64,000 nucleotides of DNA from Pegea sp. RAD2-039. Taxonomy: Eukaryota > Chordata > Thaliacea > Salpida > Salpidae. The stretch is from positions 868,001 through 932,000 of the forward strand of contig JAQGEQ010000255.1 of assembly GCA_034620365.1 (NCBI GenBank). Direction: 5' to 3'. Positions 10,490 through 20,507 of this stretch are shown here, in pieces (position 1 is the stretch's first letter; the number at the start of each line of letters is the position of its first letter). Below the pieces are notes generated by a model. That model searched no databases. It saw nothing but the letters and a program-made list of their open reading frames with translations, and had not been told where the DNA came from. The position numbers and the translations under genes are program-made.

Positions 10490-10612
10490 TAATACCAGCT
10501 TACACAACACATGGCTGATGGTGAACAATTGTATGAGAGTAAAAAGCGAATACTGAAGAATAAGATCTCAGAAAATTGGAAATTTCTTCAGTATGATCAA
10601 GTGGTTAATATT
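10490..10612 (+). CDS. MADGEQLY exon, L2-1 (reference)
   Basis: A pyrimidine-rich GTTTTTTAG precedes the exon and ATT|GTGAGTT ends it. From the ATG at 10511 it codes 34 residues: MADGEQLYESKKRILKNK, then ISENWKFLQYDQVVNI, leaving in phase 0. In this class the codon right after the AG is TAA, so translation would start at the ATG if this exon is used. In other copies small indels at the GGAAATTTC stretch switch the last third to FFSMIKWLI and the exit phase to 2. G+C is clearly higher than in the surrounding introns. No signal peptide. Copies occur in every long monomer except L2-3. Confidence 0.5.
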
Positions 10613-10920
10613 GTGAGTTAAACTCTTTTCTTGTTGTATTCATTAATAATAAGTTGAATTAGTTTTAATGTTATTTTATGTATGGATTTATAACTCTTCA
10701 AAGTTGATTTATGCTATTCATTTGATTTAATTATAAATCTGCTGATAAAAATTTTTTTAAGATTATTCGCTGTTTGTCATAAGATTTAATAAATTCATAA
10801 CACACTTAGCAGTTTTCAAACAAGCATCAACTAAAAAAAAACCTAATCAAGATTTTGAATGAAATATCAGAAGAAGAAAAACTTTTTCTAGTTTTGTTAA
10901 GTCACAATTACTTATAATGA

Positions 10921-11016
10921 ATGGCTACAAATAATTATCTTTACAGCTCTAAAAGGCAAATGCAGAACAATATGACACCCTTAAATAATAAAAACGTCCT
11001 AAGTATAAGTAAATAA
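10921..11016 (+). CDS. MATNNYLY exon, L2-1 (paralogue of MADGEQLY)
   Basis: MATNNYLYSSKRQMQNN, then MTPLNNKNVLSISK and TAA. It aligns with MADGEQLY: same Met start, LY.SK+ core and length. The upstream intron-like sequence is also homologous (CATCAG or TATCAGAAGAAGA). So it is a duplicated exon inside L2. The donor is unclear; GTAAAT at 11009 is the likeliest. Confidence 0.4.
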   Translation: MATNNYLYSSKRQMQNNMTPLNNKNVLSISK

Positions 11017-11296
11017 TGACTAATTTCCATGAATACTTTTTGCTTGTTTTATCCATTAATATTAAAATTCATTAAACTTCAAGTAAATATAAAGAATATT
11101 ATGTGTAGCATAAATTTTTTCTATTGTTGCCTCTTCATTTTTTTCATCAAATCTAATGATATATCATTTCATATTTAGATATAAGATACTTTAGTTTAGC
11201 TGATAGATAAAATTGAATTTTCAAACTCTTCAAAATTAGTTTGTATTAAAATTTTGTTTTAATTATATCGTTTATCTTAACTGATTTAGTTTGCAG

Positions 11297-11335
11297 ATCA
11301 AATGGATCAAGTCGAAACTTCAAGAGGTTTTATTA
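11297..11335 (+). CDS. 39-nt micro-exon IKWIKSKLQEVLL, L2-1
   Basis: TTAGTTTGCAG precedes it and GTAAGTT, a perfect donor, follows. Thirteen codons, phase 0 at both ends. Entered in phase 1 or 2 it would meet a stop in the following exon, so phase 0 is the only consistent choice. Confidence 0.45.
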
Positions 11336-11395
11336 GTAAGTTAAAACAGCATTAAAAGTAAAATATAAAAATATCAATTTATAAAACTCTTTCAG

Positions 11396-11461
11396 AAACC
11401 ACTTTCTAGAAGTAAATTAAAGGACAAAAACTATTCCTTTTATAAGATATACTATATACAG
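11396..11461 (+). CDS. 66-nt micro-exon KPLSRSKLKDKNYSFY, L2-1
   Basis: ACTCTTTCAG precedes it and CAG|GTAATT ends it. Twenty-two codons, phase 0 at both ends; the other two frames contain stops. Basic and aromatic (ends FYKIYYIQ). It joins the 39-nt exon across a 60-base intron. Confidence 0.45.
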
Positions 11462-11511
11462 GTAATTTATAATCCAAAATCTAACTTATAATGCATTTAA
11501 CTATACCGCAG

Positions 11512-11668
11512 AGAATCTTTAAGAAGACCAACTTTATCCAAATACTACAAATTAAACCAGTTGGAAAATAGAAAAGGAGAAAGTAAAGGAAAACAACAAA
11601 ATGGAGTTGCAAATGAAACTCTAAATATAAAGAAATATTTTATATTTTTGTTCACTTTGGTTGTTTGG
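11512..11668 (+). CDS. ESLRRPTLS exon with hydrophobic end, L2-1
   Basis: After CCGCAG, one base leads into ESLRRPTLSKYYKLNQLEN, then RKGESKGKQQNGVANETL and KKYFIFLFTLVVW, followed by GTAAGC. The last part is a possible membrane segment; if not spliced, the frame continues hydrophobic to 11740. In L2-3, AAG AAA becomes AAA AAG, two silent changes in this frame. The entry phase (2) does not fit the phase-0 exit at 11461, so the connection is unresolved. The phase-0 reading ends after 19 codons. Confidence 0.35.
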
Positions 11669-11859
11669 GTAAGCTTTTTAATATCTTCAAATTTTATTTG
11701 TTTTTTTTTTCTGACTCCATTCAAAGATTTTCACTTTTTATAATTATAATTGAAGTCAGATTATTATTTATATAAGTAACAACTTCACTTAAATTCATTC
11801 AGATATTTGTCAGATTTAATTTTAAAAAACATTCTATTTAAACCACTTATACTTTGTAG

Positions 11860-11962
11860 AATAATCAAATTGAAACAAAAACTTCAAAGAAATTGTACAG
11901 AAAAGAGATGTAGCTGTCAACTCAGTTGTATCTTTGAAAGAAAATGTTATATACTACCAACA
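11860..11962 (+). CDS. Cys-containing exon, L2-1
   Basis: Between CTTTGTAG and ACA|GTAAGT. One frame reads NCTEKRCSCQLSC and IFERKC, five to six cysteines in a short stretch; in L2-2 and L2-3 this frame ends in TAA right after KC. The phase-0 alternative reads NNQIETKTSKKLYRKEM-stop. Which is used is not clear. Confidence 0.3.
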
Positions 11963-12031
11963 GTAAGTAAAATATGAATAAAGAACTTCTTCTACTTACA
12001 AATCATTATTTTACTACAAACTTTCATACAG

Positions 12032-12133
12032 CAGAAGGACGTCAGTAAAGATCTACAGACACAAGTGATGCCAAATGCAGAACATCTTACAAATCATCCC
12101 GAGCTAAAACTCCAATTCAAGTCTAAAGTGTGA
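12032..12133 (+). CDS. D-QTQVM exon, first L2 version, L2-1
   Basis: After CATACAG the frame reads QKDVSKDLQTQVMPNAEHL, then TNHPELKLQFKSKV and TGA: 34 codons, phase 0 entry. It aligns residue for residue with the second L2 version (12567) and the L1 version (32035), sharing D..+D.QTQVM.x.A..L..H/Q...L. Conservation of the frame between three diverged versions is strong support for coding. It ends in its own stop, so it could be a terminal exon. Antisense to the minus ORF at 12094-12276. Confidence 0.5.
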   Translation, partial: QKDVSKDLQTQVMPNAEHLTNHPELKLQFKSKV

Positions 12134-12566
12134 AGAAAATGGTTGACTTCGTGTAATTTGACAATGTCAGAGACAAGTATCAATCTCCAAGCAAAAAGCA
12201 GAGATGATATTATCAATCGTCTAAAAATCATCTTCAAAAAAAGATTTAAAGTTCTAATTCTGAGATCGTTGACCATGTGGGTTCCAAATTTGCTAATCTA
12301 AGCACTATTCATAACAATTACTTTTTGTCAATTAATACAAATAATTTAAACAATTATTAAGATCTGATATTCATAGATTAAGGTTTTATACATATCACTA
12401 ATTATTCATAATTTCCGTAGAATCAGAAAAAATTTTAAATGTCTGAAGTGATCGATTTATTTAGTAATTTTATCATAAACTTGCTAAATGATTTATAACA
12501 ATCATAATGCAAACTATTACTATAGCGAATAAAAAATCATCTTTTAACTCACTTTTCTATCCTCAG

Positions 12567-12647
12567 AGTGACCTCAATAGAGATATACAGACACAAGTGA
12601 TGGCATCTGCAGAGTGTCTTGCTGATCATTTTAAGCCGAAACTCTGA
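12567..12647 (+). CDS. D-QTQVM exon, second L2 version, L2-1
   Basis: After TATCCTCAG: SDLNRDIQTQVMASAEC, LADHFKPKL-stop, 27 codons in phase 0. It lies about 0.5 kb after the first version and has its own splice-acceptor-like tract, so L2 holds a duplicated exon unit. Confidence 0.45.
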   Translation, partial: SDLNRDIQTQVMASAECLADHFKPKL

Positions 12648-12770
12648 TTGAAACCTAAAATTTAAAGAAAGGTTTGCAGAAAAAAGTTTCAAGTTGACTT
12701 CTTGCAAACTGATTCAAGTATCAATAAATTCTTCAAGCAAAAATTGCAGATGGAGATAATGATGTCATAA

Positions 12771-12941
12771 ACTTCTAACAGAAAAAAGGTGTTATTATCT
12801 AGTAGTCGACCTTACATTTTAAGGGTTTCACAATCACCAAATAATCCCATTTATTATATAGATGAAAAATATGCTGCTTTGTTTCTCTTTTACATCTTTA
12901 GATTTGATCTTTTAACTTTTTATCAAGCTCTTTTGGTGTAA
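12771..12941 (+). CDS. SSSRPYI exon, L2-1 version
   Basis: Open for 57 codons: NRKKVLLSSSRPYILRVSQS, then PNNPIYYIDEKYAALFLFY and on to TAA at 12939. The L1 donor is absent (ATC TTT AGA), so L2 would read through to LLV-stop. The acceptor is not clear. Most differences from L1 change the residue. Confidence 0.45.
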   Translation, partial: TSNRKKVLLSSSRPYILRVSQSPNNPIYYIDEKYAALFLFYIFRFDLLTFYQALLV

Positions 12942-13211
12942 CAGTTTCTTTCTTTGAAATTAAAACTTGTTTGATTTTCTGTTCTTTAAAAATTGATTTA
13001 AAAGATTATTTCATATTAATTAGTTTGATTCAGTATCATTTTATCTTATCAAAGCCACATTTTAACAGTAAACTGCTTAAAATATGGTTGGGATGCCTTA
13101 ATTTATATACACTGCAGCAATTAATAATTTTTTTTTGTATACAATCAAACATACAAGCACAATTCATCAAAATTGGTTATTTAAATCTGTGATTTTGTTA
13201 TAAATATTAAG

Positions 13212-13319
13212 ATTTACGACAATTTCAAAACAAATTCGAAACACAGCGTCTTATCGAATCCCTTAAAAGATCTTAATGAGTATTGGAATGAATCACTTAA
13301 CTCGGCAGATTTGTACTAA
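13212..13319 (+). CDS. Terminal exon YDNF...NSADLY-stop, L2-1
   Basis: Same 36 codons with I for V at the first position and a silent TCA-to-TCG change. It follows ATATTAAG and would be the last exon of the L2-1 series. Confidence 0.55.
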   Translation: MYDNFKTNSKHSVLSNPLKDLNEYWNESLNSADLY

Positions 13320-16300
13320 TCGTAATACAAACTGTTACTACGGAGTCTAGATCATTCTTTCTAAAGATTAAATTGCAATAAAGTTACAAATCGTAAAAAA
13401 TTAAATCATAAACTTATTTACATACTATTTAATTTGAATTATTTTGTTTCAACTTTGTGTAAATGCTGTGGATAAAATTAGACTTTCTAGAAATTTGTTT
13501 TAATTGCAACAGAATACCGTTGCAGTTGATATATAAGATGACTCATCAAATACACACAATTCAGTATAGAGCTGAACAATTTTAAACAATTGAGTGTATA
13601 GAGCTGATATTGTTAAATTAAAGAAGATAATAGAATTATTAGTTGTTATATTACATCAAAATTAAAATAAAAAAGCATCAACGAAACCATTAACGAAGAA
13701 TTACCACAAGTAATATCTACTATGACAAAGTTAAACATGATAAGCTACTTTTCTAGCAACTATTTAGCACATAACACCTAAAGATTAAGTTGTTAGTTAT
13801 CACACAGAGCAATAGTATTTCTTTTTTACCTTATTCGAACTGCTCTATAAATAAAACTCATTTTTAGCAATAAAATCAGTTGTAGATATAAAATTTAATT
13901 GCCATGATATATTGGTATTTCCATTGTTTTAATACATGTAAAAAGAAAGCTAATATATGTATTTAAATTATTACACTTATTTCATGTGCTTTGCACTAAG
14001 TAGACCAAAACAAGTTTGTGTATTAATAACTCTAAATACCAAATCCAAACTTTTTACGAGAACTCTTTGGTATGCTAATTAATTAAGAGCACTAACTTGA
14101 TAATGCTTCTTACTGGATAAAAGACTAGAGAAATGGCATCAAAAACATTGTTTTGTATACTTTATTTACTATTCATTAAACAGAATGTTTAAAAAATAAA
14201 TATATGTCGAATTGAAAAAAGTATTATACCTTTTAAAATTTGCTTTTGAATTTTTTTACTAATGATGTTGTGGAGATGTAGCAAATTTTAAATCTTTCTG
14301 GACTAATAAAAAAAAATTACTAAATTGATTTTTTCAGTTTGTAGATTTGTACAAAAATTAATATTTTATCAATTGCAGCACAAATCACAAATCACAAAAA
14401 AAAATCATGAAACCAAATACTACAATGTCATAAAATGTTAATTAAATATTTCAAAAGAACAAGGTAAAAGCTGAGATAATATTAAGTTAGAAAGTTAGTT
14501 TTGACTTTTACTGTTTAACTAATAATTTATTAATTTTTAACTGTTCGTTTAATATAAATTTAAACTGTACTAATATACTACTATTATGGTAATACTACAC
14601 TTTATAGAGATTTACTTCAGATAAATAAAAAACCACTGTATTTTATAATTCAAATGAGTCACTAAATGCTAATAATCAAATAATTTGGATGAATTAAAGA
14701 AGTAAGTGATAAGGTCATTAAATACAAATGAAATCAAATCTAAACAAGCTAACTGTAGTAAGTTATAAATGAAAATCTTACGGTGACGCAGCAGGATATG
14801 ACGTCATAGACTCTTCTTCTGGTTGACTTTTAGTGCTGATGACTTGATGATTCAGTTTTATTAATTAAACAATATAATGAAGGATAGATTATCATTTTTA
14901 AGAATAAAAGGATGTTTAGCTATTGATAAACTTATTAGTTTGACAAGGTTGAAATTAAGTCATAAACCGCTGTTTTGGTGTACTGTTAACGCTGATAATT
15001 TAACAATTCATTTTTCATCTTAAAGATGATGGTGAAGAATATATTTTCAATTTTATACATCAAATGAAAACTGAATTATAGATAACTTAAATGGCTGATA
15101 AATGTTCTTAAAGTTTTTGGTACTTTAAAAAAAATTTAAAAAATACGTTTCATTACTTTTGTTAGAGATTACAATTACTACAATAAATATGAAAAAATAC
15201 TTTATATAAGAACAACAAATTAAGTTAAGCAAAGTATAATCATAAAGAACAATCCTAGTCTGAAAGATAAGTAATATTAATTTATAGAAAATAAAATTGA
15301 TCTATACTTATTAGTAGGAAATTATTGATTTATTTCAGAAGCACCTAATACTAATATCTTTGCCTCTTTTAAAATTTTGTTTCAGAAACCTCCTAAGTAG
15401 GTAAGATCTCAAATTCAGTTTAAATTTCTGCCGATAATGGTTAAACGATTTTTTAATAACTGCTTTTGTCCTTTGAAAAGTTTAACATCACCATAAAACA
15501 ACTTTTAAAATACTTAATAGTAGCTATTAAGACATCTTTATCAATTATATTGCAATTTATTGCAATGCTTGTAAAAAAATTGTTGTTAAATTACATAATA
15601 TTTCTAGGCCACTAAAAATAAAAGTACTAATAGTTTATTTTACTACTATAGTATGTCATTTTCCCTATCAACTAAGTATTTGTTTTGATACAATTTTTTA
15701 TAATGGTTTGTAATCTGGTAATATATTCTTTATGATTTTGCTAAGACTAAAAATTGAATTTAGAACTCTATTTTAAAGTTAAATAATTGAGAAATCAGGT
15801 AATTATTTAAGCATTATTAATAATTTAATGTTATAAGTATTTATTTAAATATAAATAATTAGTTTTGAGAGTTAATATTTTCTCCTTTTAACTTAAAAAA
15901 TGTTTTGTTTTTCTTATGAAATTTTTCCATAGAACTCTCTTTATGAGTTTTTCTACTTAAATAAAAAGTATTTATGTTTTTTAAACTAGAAATTTGAGAT
16001 ATATTTTAATTTATTTTACTTCATTCTTAGTTATTTCATCCTCCTAAATTTCTAATAATGAAGCAAGTTTTGTACCACACACTTATATAGTTATAAATTA
16101 TTTTAAAAGTATAGTTAAAGATTTATGAATTTTAACTAAATCTTTAAATAGTATAATTAATAATAATAAAATCATTTTTACATTTAGAAAGGATAATTAT
16201 ATTTAAATTTTTTGTTTGTTCAGGTTTTACTACTAAGTAATTATCTAATGAATAAATATTATGGTAATGGTTGATATATTAAATGAAATCTTTGTTTTAA

Positions 16301-17249
16301 TCAAAAAGGAGTACTTTAAACAGAAGTTTGATGGATTTGGTTTGTATGCAAATTTTGATTTAATAAGTTTGATAACTTCTGAATTTAAGAGTTTGTTTAT
16401 AATTATTTCAATTTTTTATTTAGATATATAATTTAAAAGCTTCATAATGTCTGTGAATGCGTTTAGTGTCTTGAGTTTATGTATTATTTATATAATATTG
16501 ACTCATTGTCCTTTATTGTGATTAATTAACAACCTATTGTTGATATGATGTTACCTTTTGTTGCAAGTTTAATTATGAACAAATAAGTATCAAGCTTGAT
16601 AATAGCTGATTGTTTTTAATTTTCAACTTCTTTGGTTTATTGTGGTTTTTATCATCTTTTTTTTAGGGATGTTTGTTTTAAAGTTGCTTTTCAGATACCT
16701 GTTTGTTCTTAAACCTTAGTGAAAGATTTAAATTTATGTTTGAAATTGACACAATCTCCTATAAACTGATTTTAGAATATTATATTTATCATCATACTAT
16801 TTATGAAACATTGCTTAATAAATAGTTTTGATATTCTTTTACCTCTTTCTTAAAAATAACTCTTAGATGATTGTTGTTAAGTTAGTTTTTTCAGCCTTGA
16901 AGTTAGATTTGCTGTAATCTCTTTTTTTTACAATTCAATTTAAATATTTTCCTTTCTAAAATAGTTGTTAGTAAGACAGCAATGAAGTTTTTGAATTTTT
17001 AATTGACTTTTATAGCTAAAGACAAATTCATAAATATTTAATAAGTTTGTTGAATGTTAGTTGAAATGTATTCTGCTAACTGCTTTGAAACTTATGTTTA
17101 ATGTTACTTTTTATTGATCATAAGATTTAATGAAATTATAACACACCTTACATTTATCAAACAACCATAACTAAGTAAAAGAAGTAATTAGGATTTTAAA
17201 TGAAACATCAGAAGAAGACTTATAACTTGTTCTTTCAAATGTTTTTTAG

Positions 17250-17371
17250 TCATACCAGCTTATACAACACATGGCTGATGGTGAACAATTGTATGATAGT
17301 AAAAAGCGAATACCGAAGAAAAAGATCTCAGAAAATAGGAAATTCTTCAGTATGATCAAGTGGTTAATATT
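17250..17371 (+). CDS. MADGEQLY exon, L1-2
   Basis: Enters as SYQLIQH before ATG 17271. The end reads FFSMIKWLI because of a one-base loss, leaving in phase 2 at GTGAGTT. Confidence 0.4.
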
Positions 17372-17479
17372 GTGAGTTAAATTCTTTTCTTGTTGTATTC
17401 ATTAATAATAAGTTGAAGTAGTTTTAATGTGATTTTATATATATGGTTATATTTCCTTTATTAATTTATTTCTGTTACA

Positions 17480-17770
17480 TCTTTAACACATACACTAATA
17501 TATCATTTTGATATACTTATAAAAGGATTAAGTTTAGCTGATCAAATTTATTGTTTAAATCACCATTTTTAATAACCTTTTCTTAGATCTATACCAAATA
17601 AACTAATATATCATATTGACATGCCTATGAAAAGATTATGTTTAGCCAATTAATTTATAATTTAAATTACCATTTTTAATAACTTTCTGTTAGATCTATA
17701 CCAAATAAACTAATATATCCTTTTTATTAAGTTATGAAGATATTTTCTTTAGTTGATTGATAATATTGGT
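17480..17770 (+). repeat. Subrepeats of about 110 bp in the L1-2 intron
   Basis: Two and a half head-to-tail units, each with ACTAATATATC, GATTAAG or GATTATG-TTTAGC, and CATTTTTAATAAC...TTAGATC. The same block is at about 31424-31700 (L1-3), and a shorter one at about 48777-48960 (L1-4). L1-1, L1b-1, L1b-2 and L1-5 have a single unit. Confidence 0.6.
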
Positions 17771-18056
17771 TTTTCAAAACTCTTCAAAATTGTTTTATCC
17801 TAATCATTTGGTTTAAATAGTTTACTTTATCTAAATTGAATTAGTTTGCAGATTGAATGAAAGAAAAGAAACATCATAACGTTTATTGTTTACAACATTC
17901 AAACTAAAGTGGAAACAAATTATGATTCTTTCAAGAAACAACTTTCCTATAAAATCAGAATGAACACAAGAAGCAAGAGAACAACTCTGTTTCCAGGTAA
18001 CTATTTACAATTAATAGTCAAATCAAAATATAATGGTTAAGCAACATGTCTGGCAG

Positions 18057-18155
18057 AATACCAACTTAGCTGGATATTTCTTTCCTCAGCGTGACTTCAG
18101 TAAAGATTTACAGACACAAGTGATGCCATCTGCAAACTGTCTTGCTGATCATTGA
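18057..18155 (+). CDS. D-QTQVM exon, L1-2
   Basis: NTNLAGYFFPQ then RDFSKDLQTQVMPSANC, LADH and TGA at 18153, five codons earlier than in L1-3 because TGC is replaced by TGA through local change. Confidence 0.4.
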   Translation, partial: NTNLAGYFFPQRDFSKDLQTQVMPSANCLADH

Positions 18156-18269
18156 AAGCTGAAACTCTGATTCAAACCTAAAATTTGTGGAAAGATTTGG
18201 AGAAAAAACATTCAAGTTAACTTCTTTTAATTTAAAAATGTCAGGGTCAAGTATCAATGAAATCTTCAG

Positions 18270-18431
18270 GAAAATACTGAAGACCGTGACGATAGTACTG
18301 ATATTTTAAACAAAGATGAAAAATGTTTTATATCTAGTAGTCGACCTTACATTAGAAGGGTTTCACAATCACTAAATAATCCCATTTATCAAACAGATGT
18401 AATAAATGGTTCTGCGTTTCTCTTTTACCTG
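18270..18431 (+). CDS. SSSRPYI exon, L1-2
   Basis: Intact, GTGAGG donor kept. SQSLNNPIY here resembles the L2 version at that spot, which may reflect gene conversion. Confidence 0.5.
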
Positions 18432-19396
18432 GTGAGGTTTGATCTTTTAATTTTTTGTCAAGATCTTTTGTTGAAGGTTTACTTTCTTTGAAATTAAAGC
18501 TTGTTTGATTTTATGTTCAATAAAAAATGATTAAGATGATTATTTCACATCAATTAGATGATTATTTTGAATGATTTTAGAATACCGTCTAGATAATTTC
18601 ATTTACAGATTAATAAGAAATTGAGATGTAGAAAGTAATAATTGAACCACAGAGTTTTCAATGAGTTTTATCAATTAACTACTTGTTAATTTTAAACAGT
18701 TTCTTCAAACTTTGTGAAAATACTATACTTTAAGTTAGACTTTCTAGAACTTTATTTAATTGCAACTAAATTTCAAATCATAATTTTTTAAATTGCAACA
18801 GAATACCGCTGCATTTGATATATAAGATGACTCATCAAATGCAAACAGTATAGTATATAGCTGAGATTATTAAATCAATGAATTTTGTTGATTTATTAAT
18901 TGTCATTTTAAATCAAAAATAGAGAGAAAAAAAACAACATCCTAACAAAAAGCCAAGAATTACCACAAATAATCTCTGCTATGACAAAATTAAACATGAT
19001 TAGCTACTTGTAATCATTTGTGCCAACTTAGCAGACCAAAAGAAGTTTGTTTCGTAATAGTTTCAAATACTAAATCCAAATTATTTCAAATAACTCATTT
19101 TTATGCTAAATTATTAGTAGCGCTAACTTCATAATGTTTCTTACTCGATAAAAGTCTTAAGATGAAGAATGAAAATCAATAACTTGTTTACTTCATCGAC
19201 TACACATTAACTAGAATATTAATATAGATTTCTAAATTGAAAAAAGTATTAAATCTGTTGAAGATTATTTACTCATGAAGTTGTTGTATAATAGATGAAG
19301 TACTTTTTAATTTTTCTGAACTAATCAAAAGAGAATTCCTAAATTAATTGATTCAGTTTTTTTATTTGTTCAAAAAAATTTAAATATCATTTGCAG

Positions 19397-19449
19397 CACA
19401 AACTGAAACAAATCACAAAACATATCGTGAGACCAAATACTACTACGTT
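19397..19449 (+). CDS. QTETNHKTY exon-like segment, S2
   Basis: After TTTGCAG comes a 53-nt segment reading QTETNHKTYRETKYYYV, followed by GTAAAT as a possible donor in phase 0. That would join to KFTS at 19608 in phase 0. Other B heads have the same segment, with TAA in place of the last TAC codon in S1, S3, S4 and S5. In S2 the frame also stays open without splicing as far as 19686, which includes a 70-codon ATG ORF (19474-19686) that overlaps the KFTS exon in another frame. Confidence 0.3.
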
Positions 19450-19607
19450 GTAAATTTTAATTGCATATTTCAAATGAACAAGGTAAAATCTGAGACCAAA
19501 GCTAAGTTTAAAATTAATCTTGACTTTTACTGTTGGTTAATTATTCAATTATTTTTCACTGTTGATTTAATATATTTTCAAACTGTATATTTAGCACTAC
19601 ACTATAG

Positions 19608-19691
19608 AAATTTACTTCAGATGAACAAAATACCGCTGTATCTTATAATCCAAACAAGTCACTTAATGCTGATAATCAAATGCTAATATAA
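19608..19691 (+). CDS. KFTSDEQN exon, S2 copy (shortened)
   Basis: Reads KFTSDEQNTAVSYNPNKS, then LNADNQM, then stops at TAA 19689. The sequence beyond, which codes SAELEKL in S3 and S4, is shifted here by an indel. Confidence 0.35.
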   Translation, partial: KFTSDEQNTAVSYNPNKSLNADNQMLI

Positions 19692-19993
19692 GCTGAGTAG
19701 AGAAGTTGTTGAAAAGGTCATTTATTACAAATGACATCAAATCTATATTATTCTCACTGTAGAGAGTTATGAATTTATATAATCTAATGACGCTGCTGGA
19801 TATGACGTCATACACTTTTCTTCTGGTAAACTTTTAGTGCTGACAACTTGATGATTGTGTTTTATTAATTAAATACCATAATGAAGAATAGATTATCGTT
19901 TTTAGAATGAAAGAATGTATAGTTATCGTTAAACTTTTTAGTTTGACAAGATTGAAAATGAAATCTTATATCGCTCGTTTGGTGTACTATTAG

Positions 19994-20096
19994 TGCTGAT
20001 AACTTAACGATTCATTTTCCATCTAACAAAGATGATGGTGAAGAACATATTTCCCATTTTATACATCAAATGAAAACTCAATTAAAGATAACTTAA
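19994..20096 (+). CDS. ADN...KDDGEEH terminal exon, S2 copy
   Basis: Reads ADNLTIHFPSN, KDDGEEHISHF and IHQMKTQL, then three extra codons because the TAG is AAG. Confidence 0.35.
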
Positions 20097-20399
20097 ATAG
20101 CATATAAATGTTCTTAAAGTTTTTGGTACATAAATAAAATAAAATCTTTCAAAACATACGTTTCAGTACTTTTGTTAGAGATTACAATTACTATAATGAC
20201 TATAAAAATAACTTTATATAAGAACAACAATTTAAGTTAAGCGAAGTAAAATCATTTGAAAAAATCGTACTCAGAAAGATAAGTAATATTAGTTTAAAGA
20301 AAATACAAATTGATCTATACTTATTATTAGGAAATTCATGTTTTATTTTCAAAGCACCTAATACTAATACCTTTGCTTTATATTGTTATATATATTAAG

Positions 20400-20507
20400 G
20401 TTTACGACAATTTCAAAACAAATTCAAAACACAGCGTCTTATCGAATCCCTTAAAAGATCTTAATGAGTATTGGAATGAATCACTTAACTCGGCAGATTT
20501 GTACTAA
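20400..20507 (+). CDS. Terminal exon YDNF...NSADLY-stop, S2
   Basis: Intact 36-codon copy after ATTAAG; reads as in S1. Confidence 0.5.
   Translation, partial: VYDNFKTNSKHSVLSNPLKDLNEYWNESLNSADLY

Larger units (their letters stand above)
6762..13529 (+). repeat. Monomer L2-1 (reference L2)
   Basis: An A head (about 6870-9400, exons decayed by shared stops) is followed by the MNIMV ORF (9494-9679) and the fullest exon series of the window: 10490-10612, 10921-11016, 11297-11335, 11396-11461, 11512-11668, 11860-11962, 12032-12133, 12567-12647, 12771-12941 and 13212-13319. L2 differs from L1 in its extra block from about 10690 to 12540 and in its tail. Confidence 0.85.
13530..18818 (+). repeat. 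Monomer L1-2
   Basis: Full-length L1: A head (no supported gene in 13640-16200), MNIMV-like ORF from 16260, MADGEQ exon 17250-17371, minisatellite-like subrepeats 17480-17770, exon 17852-17996, D-QTQVM exon 18057-18155, SSSRPYI exon 18270-18431, then an L1 tail with no further supported exon apart from a micro-exon like that at 4632. Confidence 0.85.

Noticed and set aside
12094..12276. Minus-strand ORF of 60 codons
   Set aside because: Antisense to the D-QTQVM exon of L2-1; single copy.
12971..13192. Plus ORF of 73 codons in the L2-1 tail
   Set aside because: Not kept in L2-2 or L2-3 because of indels; AT-rich composition like the introns.
13640..13760. A/B head starts as origins or attachment sites
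   Set aside because: No direct repeat core or recombinase gene; the similarity between heads is explained by tandem duplication.
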